In this document: positions 17,405 through 26,417 of the stretch, piece after piece
Layout: each line of letters starts with the position of its first letter
Position numbering within the stretch: position 1 is the first letter of the stretch
Made by a program: the position numbers and the translations under genes
The notes under the pieces: model-generated
Database searches by the model: none
Told to the model about the DNA's origin: nothing
Seen by the model: the letters and a program-made list of their open reading frames with translations, nothing else
Source: Myxococcales bacterium
GTDB taxonomy: Bacteria > Myxococcota_A > Polyangia > Polyangiales > Polyangiaceae
Reading direction: 5' to 3'
DNA: 49,583 nucleotides
Assembly: GCA_023248735.1 (NCBI GenBank)
Contig: JAHFDY010000005.1
Location: 1-49,583, forward strand

Positions 17405-17441
17405 GTGAAGTGGAGTCACAGGCGCAGTCCACTTCGTGGAC
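17405..17441 (+). promoter_or_regulatory. Two mutually exclusive hairpins in the leader of the 17476 gene
   Basis: Arms GAAGTGGA (17407-17414) and TCCACTTC (17428-17435) form a perfect 8-bp stem with a 13-nt loop. The second arm also overlaps GTCCAC (17427-17432), which pairs perfectly with GTGGAC (17436-17441) around a TTC loop. Only one stem can form at a time. It lies about 35 bp ahead of the ATG. Confidence 0.4.
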
Positions 17442-17475
17442 CCGTCTTCGGCATTGCAGGGCAAAGTCCGCGGCT

Positions 17476-17805
17476 ATGGCGGCAACACTTGCCCGATCCG
17501 CTGCGCCAGGCGATAGAAAAGGGGTGTCGCCCGAGCGCATCCTGCGTGAGCTGATTGCCCTTGCGGCGCGCATGGGCATCGAAGTCCGCTCGGAGCCGTT
17601 CGACCTGCAGGTCATCGAAGGCAAAGGCGGTCTATGCAGAGTACATGGACAGTCGCTCGTGATCATGGACGCAGGGCTGCCTATCCTCGACAGGATCGGT
17701 GTCATCGCCGAAGCGCTCTCCCACTACGACATCGAAGCGATCTACGTGCCACCCGCGCTGCGAGCGAGCATCGAACGGCGAAAACGCGACAACCGCGACT
17801 CGTAG
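17476..17805 (+). CDS. Small protein of unknown function
   Basis: 109 residues from ATG 17476; the same frame is open upstream to 17410, but MAATLARS is the better start by position. The sequence after residue 20 is rich in hydrophobic/charged alternation (ERILRELIALAARMGIEVR, GGLCRVHGQSLVIMDAGLPI) and looks like a compact alpha/beta domain. It ends in a basic tail (ERRKRDNRDS). Divergent from the kinase gene, with 195 bp between their starts. I see no motif to assign a function, but codon use and frame length support a real gene. The leader contains overlapping inverted repeats. Confidence 0.65.
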   Translation: MAATLARSAAPGDRKGVSPERILRELIALAARMGIEVRSEPFDLQVIEGKGGLCRVHGQSLVIMDAGLPILDRIGVIAEALSHYDIEAIYVPPALRASIERRKRDNRDS

Positions 17806-17819
17806 CCGCGACCCTCGGC

Positions 17820-18731
17820 TTAGAGACCTGAAATGTTCAGTTCGAGTATCTCCGCCGGTTGCATCGACTCATCGGAATCGACGACGGCCAGCCACCTACC
17901 GCGATCGTGGATCAGCCCCTCGATCTTCGATCGCGAAGGTTCACCATTTTTTTCGCAAACGATGCCGTAGCGAGGCGCGTTGCCCAAGATGCCGATGGCT
18001 ACACCTGCGACGGGACCGTCTTTCACGGCGTCAACCGATGCCTCCGCCGCAGCCACGTACGCGACCTCGTTTCCAAACACCGCACCATCCGTGAACGTGA
18101 GCGACGTGCCCAAAACGGTACCAAGGTCAAACGCCTCCACATCCCTGATGCGCGGCACCACCCGCGACACATCGTCAAGATAATGAACCAATGCGTTCGC
18201 ATTCAGTTTGCACGTTGCGTTCACGGGCCGACGGACACCGGAGCACGCGCCATTGCCTCGGTTGAAGAGGATGACGTCGTCGCCTAAGGCAACCGCACCT
18301 TCGACATTGAGCTCACTGCCCGAAAATACGGTCGCCTCTCTGAGCGATCGATAGAGCGCATGCGCGGCAACGACACGCAACCGCTCGCCGTCAACGAGGA
18401 CGATTTGCTCGCGAGCAGGTGTTGATCCCGAGCCAAAGGCAAGCAGCACTTGTCTCTCACCAAGGGTCACGACCGTACATGCCTCAAGGTCGAGCTTTTG
18501 ATGCTTGTTTCCGCGCGATTCGTCAAAGAGCCTCAGCCCACCCGCGCCGCGGGGCAGCGCAACCGGATGAACCCGCCCCTCCTCGTCAATCGACGCGAGC
18601 CAGTTGGCGTCGTCTTGAATCACAATGAGCCGACCGCCAAAGCGGCAAATTCCCGAAGCTGCGCGAACGTGCGAAGGCCGATCAGAGGCGACATCACCAC
18701 GACCTTCATAGAAAAGCGGTGTGCGTCGCAT
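17820..18731 (-). CDS. Predicted beta-propeller-like protein resembling DUF6929
   Basis: 303 residues from ATG 18731; the open frame goes 52 codons further upstream but that part looks non-coding. The N-terminus has VRAASGICRFGGRLIVIQDD, followed by a GNKHQKLDLEACTVV block and repeated 'GD.VILFNRG', 'GTVLGTSLTFTDGAVFGNEV' strands, a pattern of beta-rich blades. The 'ASGi...g.l.vv.DD' start with 'NK..K.DLEA' is what I associate with DUF6929 proteins; this is a family-level resemblance recalled from memory, not a search. There is no signal peptide, so it is probably cytoplasmic. It converges with the 17476 gene, with 14 bp between stops. Function unknown. Confidence 0.65.
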   Translation of the reverse strand: MRRTPLFYEGRGDVASDRPSHVRAASGICRFGGRLIVIQDDANWLASIDEEGRVHPVALPRGAGGLRLFDESRGNKHQKLDLEACTVVTLGERQVLLAFGSGSTPAREQIVLVDGERLRVVAAHALYRSLREATVFSGSELNVEGAVALGDDVILFNRGNGACSGVRRPVNATCKLNANALVHYLDDVSRVVPRIRDVEAFDLGTVLGTSLTFTDGAVFGNEVAYVAAAEASVDAVKDGPVAGVAIGILGNAPRYGIVCEKNGEPSRSKIEGLIHDRGRWLAVVDSDESMQPAEILELNISGL

Positions 18732-18947
18732 GACGGAGATGACGATCGCTGGGTCAAGAACGGATACTGTCAAGTTATTTACCCAAATGACTACGGTGAG
18801 CTTAGCCGTTGGTTGGTTACGCCAACTTTTTTTCTCAGTGCGACATCCGCGAGCCGCCGACTGGCGGCAACTTTCGCACGCATCCATAACGGTGGCGCGA
18901 AGCTATGCCTTTGCGCTCTTGACCAAACCGTCGCTCAGAGGGAAGAA
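18732..18947. other. Divergent intergenic region of 216 bp
   Basis: This is the promoter region for two divergent genes. It is locally AT-rich, with a T7 run near 18828 and a perfect hairpin GCCGCC/GGCGGC at 18853-18868 with a GACT loop. No confident promoter boxes were found. Confidence 0.3.
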
Positions 18948-19694
18948 ATGAAACCACGTACCGCCCCTATCCTGTTGCTGTCCACGAGCCTCATCACACT
19001 TGCGTGTTCGAACGCACCCCTAGAAGTCGAGTCCGAATCGAGCGATGCGATTTCGATTCCCGTTGACGGAACCGTTGACGCATGTGCCGTCCTCTATGTT
19101 GCGAACCGCGCAACGCTTACGCAGCTCGATGTGGATGCGGCGCTCGACAGCCGCGCCGCAAACGGAATCGTTGCGCGACGCGCGGGAGCCGACAAGGTAG
19201 ACGGGACCGATGACGACAAGCCCTTCCTCACGATAAAGGAGCTTGACGACATTTCGTACGTGGCGACCACCGCGTTTACCGCACTACGTGCCTACGCAGC
19301 AAAAACTGGCGTCGTGGACGCGTGCACCCCAAGCGCGAAACCTGACAGCGGTACCCCTGACAGCGGCGATGCGGGAACCGTCGCGCTCCCCGTCTCCGGA
19401 ACGTACGCCGGAACGCTGACGTGCTCACAGACCGACAAGACCAGTGGTGGTCTGCGCACCACGATCACCTCGGCGGCCCTCGGAGTGTCTGGTGCCGTTA
19501 GCGGCAGCATCGACAAGGGCAATGTTGTTCTCGTGACCAAGCATTACTACACAAGGGAGATCGTCGGCTTTCCGATCAAGCCGATCGGCGCCACGGCCAC
19601 GCAGTTTGGCCTCAAACTCGTGTTCCGCGATCCCTACTCAGGTTCGAACGACGTGCGCTTGTTGACCTGCAACGGATCGCTCACGCTCCAATGA
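18948..19694 (+). CDS. Predicted lipoprotein with helix-hairpin-helix-like segment
   Basis: 248 residues from ATG 18948, with GAGGGA about 6 bp upstream; the longer upstream frame is not needed. Signal peptide with lipobox ITLAC gives Cys20. Residues about 40-100 (VLYVANRATLTQLDVDAAL, then ANGIVARRAGADKVDGTDDD, PFLTIKELDDISYVATTAF) resemble the HhH-like 'N.at...LD......A..I...R.G.DG....d..f.....L..v.yVg..a' module found in many myxobacterial secreted proteins. An SGTPDSGDAG linker follows, then a beta-rich tail with two Cys (LTCSQTD and LLTCNGS). Function unknown. It converges with alaS. Confidence 0.72.
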   Translation: MKPRTAPILLLSTSLITLACSNAPLEVESESSDAISIPVDGTVDACAVLYVANRATLTQLDVDAALDSRAANGIVARRAGADKVDGTDDDKPFLTIKELDDISYVATTAFTALRAYAAKTGVVDACTPSAKPDSGTPDSGDAGTVALPVSGTYAGTLTCSQTDKTSGGLRTTITSAALGVSGAVSGSIDKGNVVLVTKHYYTREIVGFPIKPIGATATQFGLKLVFRDPYSGSNDVRLLTCNGSLTLQ

Positions 19695-19734
19695 GCACGT
19701 CTTTCCAGGTCAAGAACCCTGACTATCAATTTGA

Positions 19735-22485
19735 CTAACCAAACAATTGATAGAATGTCGCGAGCGCCTCGTCGAGCTTGTCGGTCTGCGTTCCACCGGC
19801 TTGTGCCATGTCTGGACGACCACCGCCAGATCCGCCAACGACCTCGGCAACCCGCTTGATCAACTCGCCCGCCTTGTATCGATCAAGGAGCGACTTTGAC
19901 ACCGTGAGAACAAGCGACACCTTCCCTGCCCCAACTGCACCCACCAAGACAACGGCATCGACCAACTTGTCGCGCAGCTTGTCGGCGAGCTCACGCAACG
20001 TCGCGGCGTCGGCAACGGGCGCTCGGACGCTGACGGCCCTGCCGCCGGGAATGTCGCGCGCACCCGCAATCATCGCTTCGATGCCGCCGCCGGATGAACC
20101 ACTTCCGCCCATAGCGACTTGGCGCTTGAGATCGGCGACCTCCTTTTCGAGGGCACGCTCGTGGTCAAGAATTTTGTCGAGCTTCTCAGGAAGATCGGCC
20201 GAGTTGACCTTGAGGCTCTTCGCTGCCGTCTTGAGCAAACCCTCGACGTGCCTCATGTAGACGAGCGCGTTGAGCCCCGTGGTTGCCTCGATACGTCTAA
20301 CGCCGGCCGCGAGGCCGCCTTCGCTGACGATCTTGAACAGCCCGATCTCGCCTAGCGCGCGCGCGTGCGTGCCCCCGCATAGTTCAACCGAATCGTTCGT
20401 CATTGTGAGCACACGCACAACGTCACCGTACTTTTCCTCGAACATCGCCATCGCGCCCTTCTTGCGCGCCGCGTCCATCGAGAGCACTTCGGTGACCACA
20501 GGAGCGTTTCCGAGGATCTTCTGGTTGACGAGATCTTCGATTCGCCTCTGCTGTTCGTCGGCGACTGCCGTCCCATGCGAAAAGTCGAAACGCAACCGGT
20601 CGGGGCCCACGAGCGATCCCTTCTGCGTCGCTGAGTCGCCTAAAACCGTGCGCAACGCCCAGTGAAGAAGGTGCGTCGCGGAGTGGTTTCGGCGCGTCGC
20701 CATTCGCGCACCGTGGTCGACGACGAGCTCAATTTTTGCGCCACTGCGGACTGTTCCGTCAAGCACCTTACCGAAGTGAACAATGAGACCTGCGAGCGGC
20801 TTCTGCGTGTCGGTCACGCCGATCGCAAAAGACCCGTCAGCGCCACGAATGCTGCCACGATCGCCAGCTTGGCCGCCGGACTCGCCGTAAAATGGTGTCT
20901 CGTCGGTTACAATTGCGACCTCGTCACCGGCGCTCGCTTCGTTCACGACCGCGCCAAAGCGGACGATCGCGACGATCTTTGCGACGCCTTCCTCGCGCTC
21001 ATAGCCGATGAATCGCACGCCCTCCTTGTTTGCGGTGCGAGCAGATTCGAGCGCGGTTCGCCACACGTCGTCGACGACCGCGTCACCAACCTTGGAACCC
21101 TCGCTTCGCTTGCGTTGCTCCTCGAGAAGCGACTCGAAGCGCTCGCCATCAACGGTCAACTCGCGCTCGCTGGCGATGACTTCGGTGAGGTCGCGCGGAA
21201 AGCCGAACGTATCGTAGAGTTTGAAAACAACTTCGCCTGAGAGCGTGCGGCTTCCGCGTCCGCTCATCTGGCCTATCTCTTCGTCGAGTAACTTGAGACC
21301 ACGTTCGATCGTTTCGCGAAAGCGCACTTCCTCTTGCTCGGTGACCGACGCGATGCTCGCCTTACGTTGCTCGAGCTCGGGGTAGTGACCACCCATAAGG
21401 CGCACCACTTCGAGTGCGACTTCGTGCAAGAACGGCTTCTTGATTCCGAGGCGATGTCCGTGGCGAATCGCACGGCGCATGACCCGTCGGAGAACATATT
21501 CCCGACCCGCGCGATCGGGGTACACCCCTTCCGAAATAAGAAACGCGGCGGTGCGAGCATGATCTGCGATGACGCGCATCGATACGTCGTCAGGCGCGAG
21601 CGTGCCGCCGTGTCGCTTTTCCGATAAGGCCGCTGCCTTGTCGACGAGCGCACGAAGCAAGTCCGTGTCGTAGTTGCTCGAGTTGCCTTGAACGACGGCG
21701 GCGACACGCTCGAGCGAGGAACCAGTATCAACGCAGGGCTTTGGGAGAGGCACGAGGTTGGGAGTCCCGGAAACGATCGTGCGATCGAATTGCATGAACA
21801 CGAGGTTCCAAATTTCCGTCCAGCCCCTGCCGTCGGGAGCGGGTTCGTCGTGGAACTTTGTGAGGTCGGCTCCGTCTCCGTGAAAGAAGTGGATTTCAGT
21901 GCATGGGCCGCATGGGCCCGTTTCGCCCATCGACCAGAAGTTGTCCTTCATGCCCATGTCGATGATGCGATCGTCGCCGTAGCCCGTGACTTTCTTCCAA
22001 ATCGCACGGGCTTCGTCGTCCGGCGGCAAACCGAGTGACGCGTCGCCACCGAAGACCGTAAGGACGAGTTTGTCCTGCGGAATTTGGTAAACTTTATTGA
22101 GCAATTCCCAGGCGTAGACGATCGCCTCTTCTTTGAAGTAGTCGCCAAAGCTGAAGTTGCCGAGCATCTCGAAGAACGTGTTGTGGCGCGCTGTGACGCC
22201 GACGTTCTCGAGATCATTGTGCTTGCCCGAGATGCGGATGCACTTTTGGCTGCTGGTTGCGCGCGTGAAATTGCGGCGCTCCTTGCCGGTGAAGACATCC
22301 TTAAACGGAACCATCCCAGCGTTTGTGAACATCAGGGTTGGATCATTTGCGGGGATGATGGGAGCGCTGGGCACGACTTCGTGGCCGTGGCTCCGAAAGA
22401 ACCCGAGAAAAGCATCACGAACGTCTGAGGCTGGGCGGTCAAACATGGCAAATGCGCTGTTAGTCGAGTGGCCCATGCGCGTCAT
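19735..22485 (-). CDS. alaS: Alanyl-tRNA synthetase
   Basis: 916 residues from ATG 22485, preferred because GGAGG lies just upstream; ATG 22446 (MFDRPASDVRDAF) is where homology begins and gives 903 residues. It charges tRNA-Ala with alanine. The class II core is evident: FTNAGMVPFKD (motif 1 region), SSQKCIRISGKHNDLENVG, HHTFFEMLGN-type block HNTFFEMLGNFSFGDYFK and GPCGPCTEIHF. The editing domain has HSATHLLHWALR with the zinc-binding HxxxH and CGGTHARALGEIG with the Cys/His pair. The C-terminal region has a coiled coil and the glycine-rich GGSGGGRPDMAQAGG. Near-standard length. It lies 127 bp downstream of radA on the same strand. Confidence 0.97.
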   Translation of the reverse strand: MTRMGHSTNSAFAMFDRPASDVRDAFLGFFRSHGHEVVPSAPIIPANDPTLMFTNAGMVPFKDVFTGKERRNFTRATSSQKCIRISGKHNDLENVGVTARHNTFFEMLGNFSFGDYFKEEAIVYAWELLNKVYQIPQDKLVLTVFGGDASLGLPPDDEARAIWKKVTGYGDDRIIDMGMKDNFWSMGETGPCGPCTEIHFFHGDGADLTKFHDEPAPDGRGWTEIWNLVFMQFDRTIVSGTPNLVPLPKPCVDTGSSLERVAAVVQGNSSNYDTDLLRALVDKAAALSEKRHGGTLAPDDVSMRVIADHARTAAFLISEGVYPDRAGREYVLRRVMRRAIRHGHRLGIKKPFLHEVALEVVRLMGGHYPELEQRKASIASVTEQEEVRFRETIERGLKLLDEEIGQMSGRGSRTLSGEVVFKLYDTFGFPRDLTEVIASERELTVDGERFESLLEEQRKRSEGSKVGDAVVDDVWRTALESARTANKEGVRFIGYEREEGVAKIVAIVRFGAVVNEASAGDEVAIVTDETPFYGESGGQAGDRGSIRGADGSFAIGVTDTQKPLAGLIVHFGKVLDGTVRSGAKIELVVDHGARMATRRNHSATHLLHWALRTVLGDSATQKGSLVGPDRLRFDFSHGTAVADEQQRRIEDLVNQKILGNAPVVTEVLSMDAARKKGAMAMFEEKYGDVVRVLTMTNDSVELCGGTHARALGEIGLFKIVSEGGLAAGVRRIEATTGLNALVYMRHVEGLLKTAAKSLKVNSADLPEKLDKILDHERALEKEVADLKRQVAMGGSGSSGGGIEAMIAGARDIPGGRAVSVRAPVADAATLRELADKLRDKLVDAVVLVGAVGAGKVSLVLTVSKSLLDRYKAGELIKRVAEVVGGSGGGRPDMAQAGGTQTDKLDEALATFYQLFG

Positions 22486-22612
22486 CCGCCTCCGCCTAGC
22501 TGACCCACGATGCACTTCTTTGCGTGCACCCATCTCAATAATGACTGGACACTCTTTATTTTTCTGAACGAAGGATGTTCCTGACCGACAGTGATTCTTG
22601 GGGCAGCAACGC

Positions 22613-23977
22613 TCATACGATCTTAGGCGCGAGCCATTCGAGCGCCTCGCTAACGTGGCGTACGCCGATGGCCTCGATGTCACTTTTGTTCTCGACGACA
22701 GCACTCGCAGGTACGAGGGCGCGACGAAAACCCATTGCCGACGCTTCCGCGAAACGTTGCGCCGCGCGACTCACTCCGCGCACTTCACCGGCAAGCCCAA
22801 CCTCGCCAAAGATGACGAGATCTTCAGCGACAGGACGATCACGAACGCTTGAGGCCAGCGCGAGGATGAGCGCGAGATCGATGGCAGGCTCTTCGACGCG
22901 AGCCCCGCCCGCAACATTAACGAACACGTCTGCCGAGCCCAATTGATAGCCTGCCCTCCGCTCAAGTACGGCGAGGAGCATCGAGAGGCGTTGTGAATCG
23001 ATCCCGTTCGCGTTTCGCCTTCCCGGACCATTGGTAAAGGTGCTTACCAATGCCTGGACCTCCACCAGCATGGCGCGCGACCCTTCGGCCGTAGCCGCAA
23101 CCACGCTACCCGTAGCGCCCTTGGGCCTCTCCGCGAGGAACATTGCACTTGGGTTCGGCACTTCGCGCATGCCGTCGCTTGTCATCTCGAACACGGCCAC
23201 TTCAGTGCTGCTTCCGAAACGGTTTTTCAAGGCGCGCAGTGCTCGAAACGCGTGACCGTGTTCACCTTCGAAGGCGAGCACGGTGTCGACAAGGTGCTCG
23301 AGCACCTTTGGTCCCGCAAGCGCACCGTCTTTGGTCACGTGGCCAATGACGAACGCACAGATGTCGTTTTTCTTTGCGCGTTCGACGACGCGGGCCGCGA
23401 CCTCTCGCAGTTGGCTGACGGTTCCCGCCGCGCTCTCAAGGGCAGGCGATCGAACGGTCTGTACGCTATCGAGCACGAGCGCGACGGGCTTCTCCGCCGC
23501 AATGACTTCTTCGATCACCGCGAGGTCGTTCTCAGCGAGAACGAGGAGATGTTCGCTCGTCGCCCCAAGCCGTCTTGCACGTGAGGCGGTTTGGGCTGCG
23601 CTCTCCTCACCTGAAATGTACAGGCACCGGTTACCTTTTGCCGCCATCCCGGAAAGCGCCTGCAAAAGCAGCGTTGACTTGCCGATACCCGGATCGCCCC
23701 CGATCAGCGTGATGCCTCCGCGCACCGCGCCTCCGCCAAGGACCCGATCGAACTCAGCGACGCCGGTTGAAACGCGAGGGTGTTTGTCCGCCTCGATCGC
23801 GGTAACCGGTAAGGCACTTGACGACCCTGGCCTCGTGGACGACGCTCGCTTTGAGCCGGACGCGGTTACCTCTTCGACGAGTGAGCTCCACGCGAGGCAC
23901 GAGGTGCACCTGCCCATCCACTTGGGAAAGGCGGCTCCACATGACTCGCAACGGTACAGCGACACGGTCTTGGCCAT
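22613..23977 (-). CDS. radA: DNA repair protein RadA (Sms)
   Basis: 454 residues. RadA is a hexameric ATPase that drives branch migration of recombination intermediates. N-terminal zinc finger Cys10-x2-Cys13 and Cys24-x2-Cys27, Walker A GGDPGIGKST (93-102), the RadA-specific KNRFG motif (in LKNRFGSSTEVAVFEM), and a C-terminal Lon-protease-like P domain (GGARVEEPAIDLALILALASS to GEVGLAGEVRGVSRAAQRFAEA) that lacks the protease Ser in the usual way. Length and order match the family. It is followed on the same strand by alaS, and the plus-strand DUF342 gene starts divergently 240 bp away. Confidence 0.96.
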   Translation of the reverse strand: MAKTVSLYRCESCGAAFPKWMGRCTSCLAWSSLVEEVTASGSKRASSTRPGSSSALPVTAIEADKHPRVSTGVAEFDRVLGGGAVRGGITLIGGDPGIGKSTLLLQALSGMAAKGNRCLYISGEESAAQTASRARRLGATSEHLLVLAENDLAVIEEVIAAEKPVALVLDSVQTVRSPALESAAGTVSQLREVAARVVERAKKNDICAFVIGHVTKDGALAGPKVLEHLVDTVLAFEGEHGHAFRALRALKNRFGSSTEVAVFEMTSDGMREVPNPSAMFLAERPKGATGSVVAATAEGSRAMLVEVQALVSTFTNGPGRRNANGIDSQRLSMLLAVLERRAGYQLGSADVFVNVAGGARVEEPAIDLALILALASSVRDRPVAEDLVIFGEVGLAGEVRGVSRAAQRFAEASAMGFRRALVPASAVVENKSDIEAIGVRHVSEALEWLAPKIV

Positions 23978-24217
23978 GTATAGGTCCTACCGGGAGCGAT
24001 AAAGGCATTCAAGCGACCGACGATAGGGGCTCGAGCATCCTCAAAATTCACAAGAGGCTCCTCGATCGCAGCGCAAAGATCGCTTGTGGCACCCGCGAAG
24101 AACAACCGATCGCGAAAAAGCCCCCAAACTCACCTTGTAGCTGATCTCGCACCTACGCCGACGCAACCACAATGCGGCTTTCTCGACGCTTTGCAATCAG
24201 GGCGTATCCTTAAATTT

Positions 24218-25702
24218 ATGCCCCTTCGGATCGTCGTCAGCGCCGACAAGATGCGTTGCGCATTCGATTTCAGGCGCGCCAGCGCGGATGAAGTGGCGCC
24301 TACGGCCGACGAGATTCTCGAGATGCTCAAGCGAGACGGCGTAACCCGTGGCGACGTTGAACACATCCGGCTTGCGGCAAATGCCATTCGTCAACCGGGT
24401 GAACTACTGGACGTGACCGTCGCGACGGGCATTCCCCCTACGCCATCGGTCGACGGACGAATCGAGTGGCTCGTCGATCTCGCCGGTGAAAAGCAGAAAG
24501 CCGGGACGACCGACGAACACAACCGGATCGATTTCCGTGAGCGACGTGCCTTCGTCGAAGTGACTGCCGATCAACTCATCGCCCGATGGGTTCCACCCGT
24601 GCGTGGTCAACCTGGAAGCGATGTTTTTGGGCAAGAGATCAAGGTAGTCAAGGCAGCTGACAATAAGCCCATCGCGGGAAAGAACATTTTGGTGTCCGAG
24701 GACGGGACTTCACTGCGAGCCCAGATCAGCGGCCATCTTTTCGTGTCCGACCGCAAAATTTCAGTCGACCGCCTCTTCGAAGTCAGCGGCGACGTCGACT
24801 ACAAAGTCGGCAACATCCGATACCCAGGCAACGTTCAAATAAGTGGCAGCGTGTTGCCAGGGTTTGTCGTCGAAGCGGCGGGCAACGTTGTCATTAGCGG
24901 TCTCGTCGAGGGAGCAGAAATTCGCGCTGACGGCGACGTGGTCATCAACGGTGGCATTGTAGGCCAATCGCGCGTCTTAGCGCGCGGCGACATCTCGGCG
25001 AAATTTGTGCAGGAGTCGCTGCTGCAAGCCGACGGTGACATCATTGTGGCGGACGCCATCGTCCAGTCGGTGGTCAGTGGCTGTCGCAATTTCAAATTGA
25101 CAGGACGTAGCGGTGCAAAGGGCATCATCGGCGGAAAGCTCTTCGCGCTTCATGACGTCTCCTCTTTTTGCGTCGGATCCGAACACGGTATCCCCACCGC
25201 CATTACGATCGGAATGAGCGCACGCCATCTCTTTGACGAGCATCAACTCCAAACCGGCATCGAAGAACAGAAGAAGGAAAACGCACGGGTTCACCAACTG
25301 CTCATGCAGACAAAGGGACGCGGGCTCTACGACACGAAAAGCGAAATTCACCGCATCGAACGCGAAAACGAGCGTCGCGAATCGCATCGCCCTACCCCAA
25401 CGATGCTGCCGAACGCACCGGGAGCGACGCCCGCGCAGGGAGCGTCGCGCGTGCCAACCGCGCCTACGAAGAGACCGTCGAACGTAGCCTCGGCAATGAC
25501 ACGACCGTCCGCGCTGGCGTCTGATCCGCGCAAATCGATGCCGGCGCCCTCGGGTGTTGTGCGCGTCTATGGCACCGCATTCGAAGGCACCACGCTCTAC
25601 TTCGGAAAGCGCTCGCACAAGGTCGAGAGTCGCCAAGATTGCGCTGTGTTCCGCTTCGACGCCGACCAAGACGTTGTCGTGGTCGACACGCAAGCAACGT
25701 GA
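24218..25702 (+). CDS. DUF342 / FapA family protein
   Basis: 494 residues from ATG 24218, the point where homology begins (MPLRIVVSADKMRCAFDFR). The N-terminal FapA domain and the right-handed beta-helix-like middle (repeats of the type GDVDYKVGNIRYPGNVQISG, AAGNVVISGLVEGAEIRADG, DVVINGGIVGQSRVLARGD) are clear. These are followed by the FapA-type SVVSGCRNFKLTGRSGAKGIIGGKL and a coiled-coil stretch (EEQKKENARVHQLLMQTKG). A Pro/Ala linker leads to a C-terminal strand block with YGTAFEGTTLYFGKRSHKV, as in FapA. FapA-like proteins are linked to flagellar placement in Vibrio and Pseudomonas relatives, but DUF342 proteins also occur without flagella and no motility gene is visible here. Role unknown. 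Confidence 0.88.
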   Translation: MPLRIVVSADKMRCAFDFRRASADEVAPTADEILEMLKRDGVTRGDVEHIRLAANAIRQPGELLDVTVATGIPPTPSVDGRIEWLVDLAGEKQKAGTTDEHNRIDFRERRAFVEVTADQLIARWVPPVRGQPGSDVFGQEIKVVKAADNKPIAGKNILVSEDGTSLRAQISGHLFVSDRKISVDRLFEVSGDVDYKVGNIRYPGNVQISGSVLPGFVVEAAGNVVISGLVEGAEIRADGDVVINGGIVGQSRVLARGDISAKFVQESLLQADGDIIVADAIVQSVVSGCRNFKLTGRSGAKGIIGGKLFALHDVSSFCVGSEHGIPTAITIGMSARHLFDEHQLQTGIEEQKKENARVHQLLMQTKGRGLYDTKSEIHRIERENERRESHRPTPTMLPNAPGATPAQGASRVPTAPTKRPSNVASAMTRPSALASDPRKSMPAPSGVVRVYGTAFEGTTLYFGKRSHKVESRQDCAVFRFDADQDVVVVDTQAT

Positions 25703-25714
25703 CCAAGCGCTTCG

Positions 25715-26347
25715 CTACTTTTTCTTGATGCGGCCCCTCAGCGATTTTGCAACATCGTGAATCGTGGCACCGCCTGCGTCACTCTCCGCGACCGGCTTCA
25801 AGCCAGCGTCGGTCAGCTCGGCGACCACGGTGCCAGAGTCAACGAGCGGCACATTGGTGGGATCGACCGCAACGACCGTTCCGGCGCTGCCGGCAGCGGT
25901 GGTGACCTTTGAAACGCAGTAGCTCTTGTACGCGCCGAGCTTGCCCTTCTCGACCATCGGTGCGTTCGCGCTGCACTTCGCTCCATCCGGGCAGTCTTGA
26001 TCGAAGCCAGCCCCTCGACACGGCAGTGCGCAGAAACTGATGCCCCGCGCGGAGAATGCAAGGTGCCTAGGGTTCGTGCAATGGACTTCTCCGTCAACCA
26101 CAGTTGAGGCGGGTGGAAGGGGAGCGGAAGCGGCAGCCGAAGCGGCGCCGTCTGCAGCCTCGACATGCTCACTGGCGGCGCCTTCGTGCCCGCCGCCATG
26201 CTCATCGTGGCCGCCCTCGCCATGATGCGCGGCCGCATCAGGTTCGTGACCGTAGTAATCCTTGAGCAACTTGCAGCCCGAGAGGGCAAGCGAACTCGTC
26301 ATTGCAACAAAGGTAAGAAGTCCGCAGCGCGTGGTTGTCCTGAGCAT
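25715..26347 (-). CDS. His-rich predicted lipoprotein
   Basis: 210 residues; signal peptide with lipobox LSGC (Cys25). Residues 34-61 are dense in His, Glu and Asp (HHGEGGHDEHGGGHEG with flanking His34 and His61), a candidate metal-binding tail. After an Ala/Pro linker there is a Cys-containing domain (CTNPRHLAFSARGISFCALP, then CPDGAKC and KSYC, at least six Cys) that resembles short disulfide modules of other secreted proteins. No enzyme motif. It converges with the DUF342 gene, with 12 bp between the two stops, and lies downstream of dapE on the same strand by 70 bp. Function unknown; metal binding is inference. Confidence 0.7.
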   Translation of the reverse strand: MLRTTTRCGLLTFVAMTSSLALSGCKLLKDYYGHEPDAAAHHGEGGHDEHGGGHEGAASEHVEAADGAASAAASAPLPPASTVVDGEVHCTNPRHLAFSARGISFCALPCRGAGFDQDCPDGAKCSANAPMVEKGKLGAYKSYCVSKVTTAAGSAGTVVAVDPTNVPLVDSGTVVAELTDAGLKPVAESDAGGATIHDVAKSLRGRIKKK

Positions 26348-26417
26348 GTTGAGAACGAGCGTATTCGGTTTTCGGAAGTTGGCGCCACTTCCCGCACCAG
26401 CAAGCGGAGGGCACGCC

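Noticed and set aside
25697-25730. AGCG/CGCT stem near the end of the DUF342 gene followed by a T5 run
   Set aside because: The stem is only 4 bp; too weak to call a terminator.
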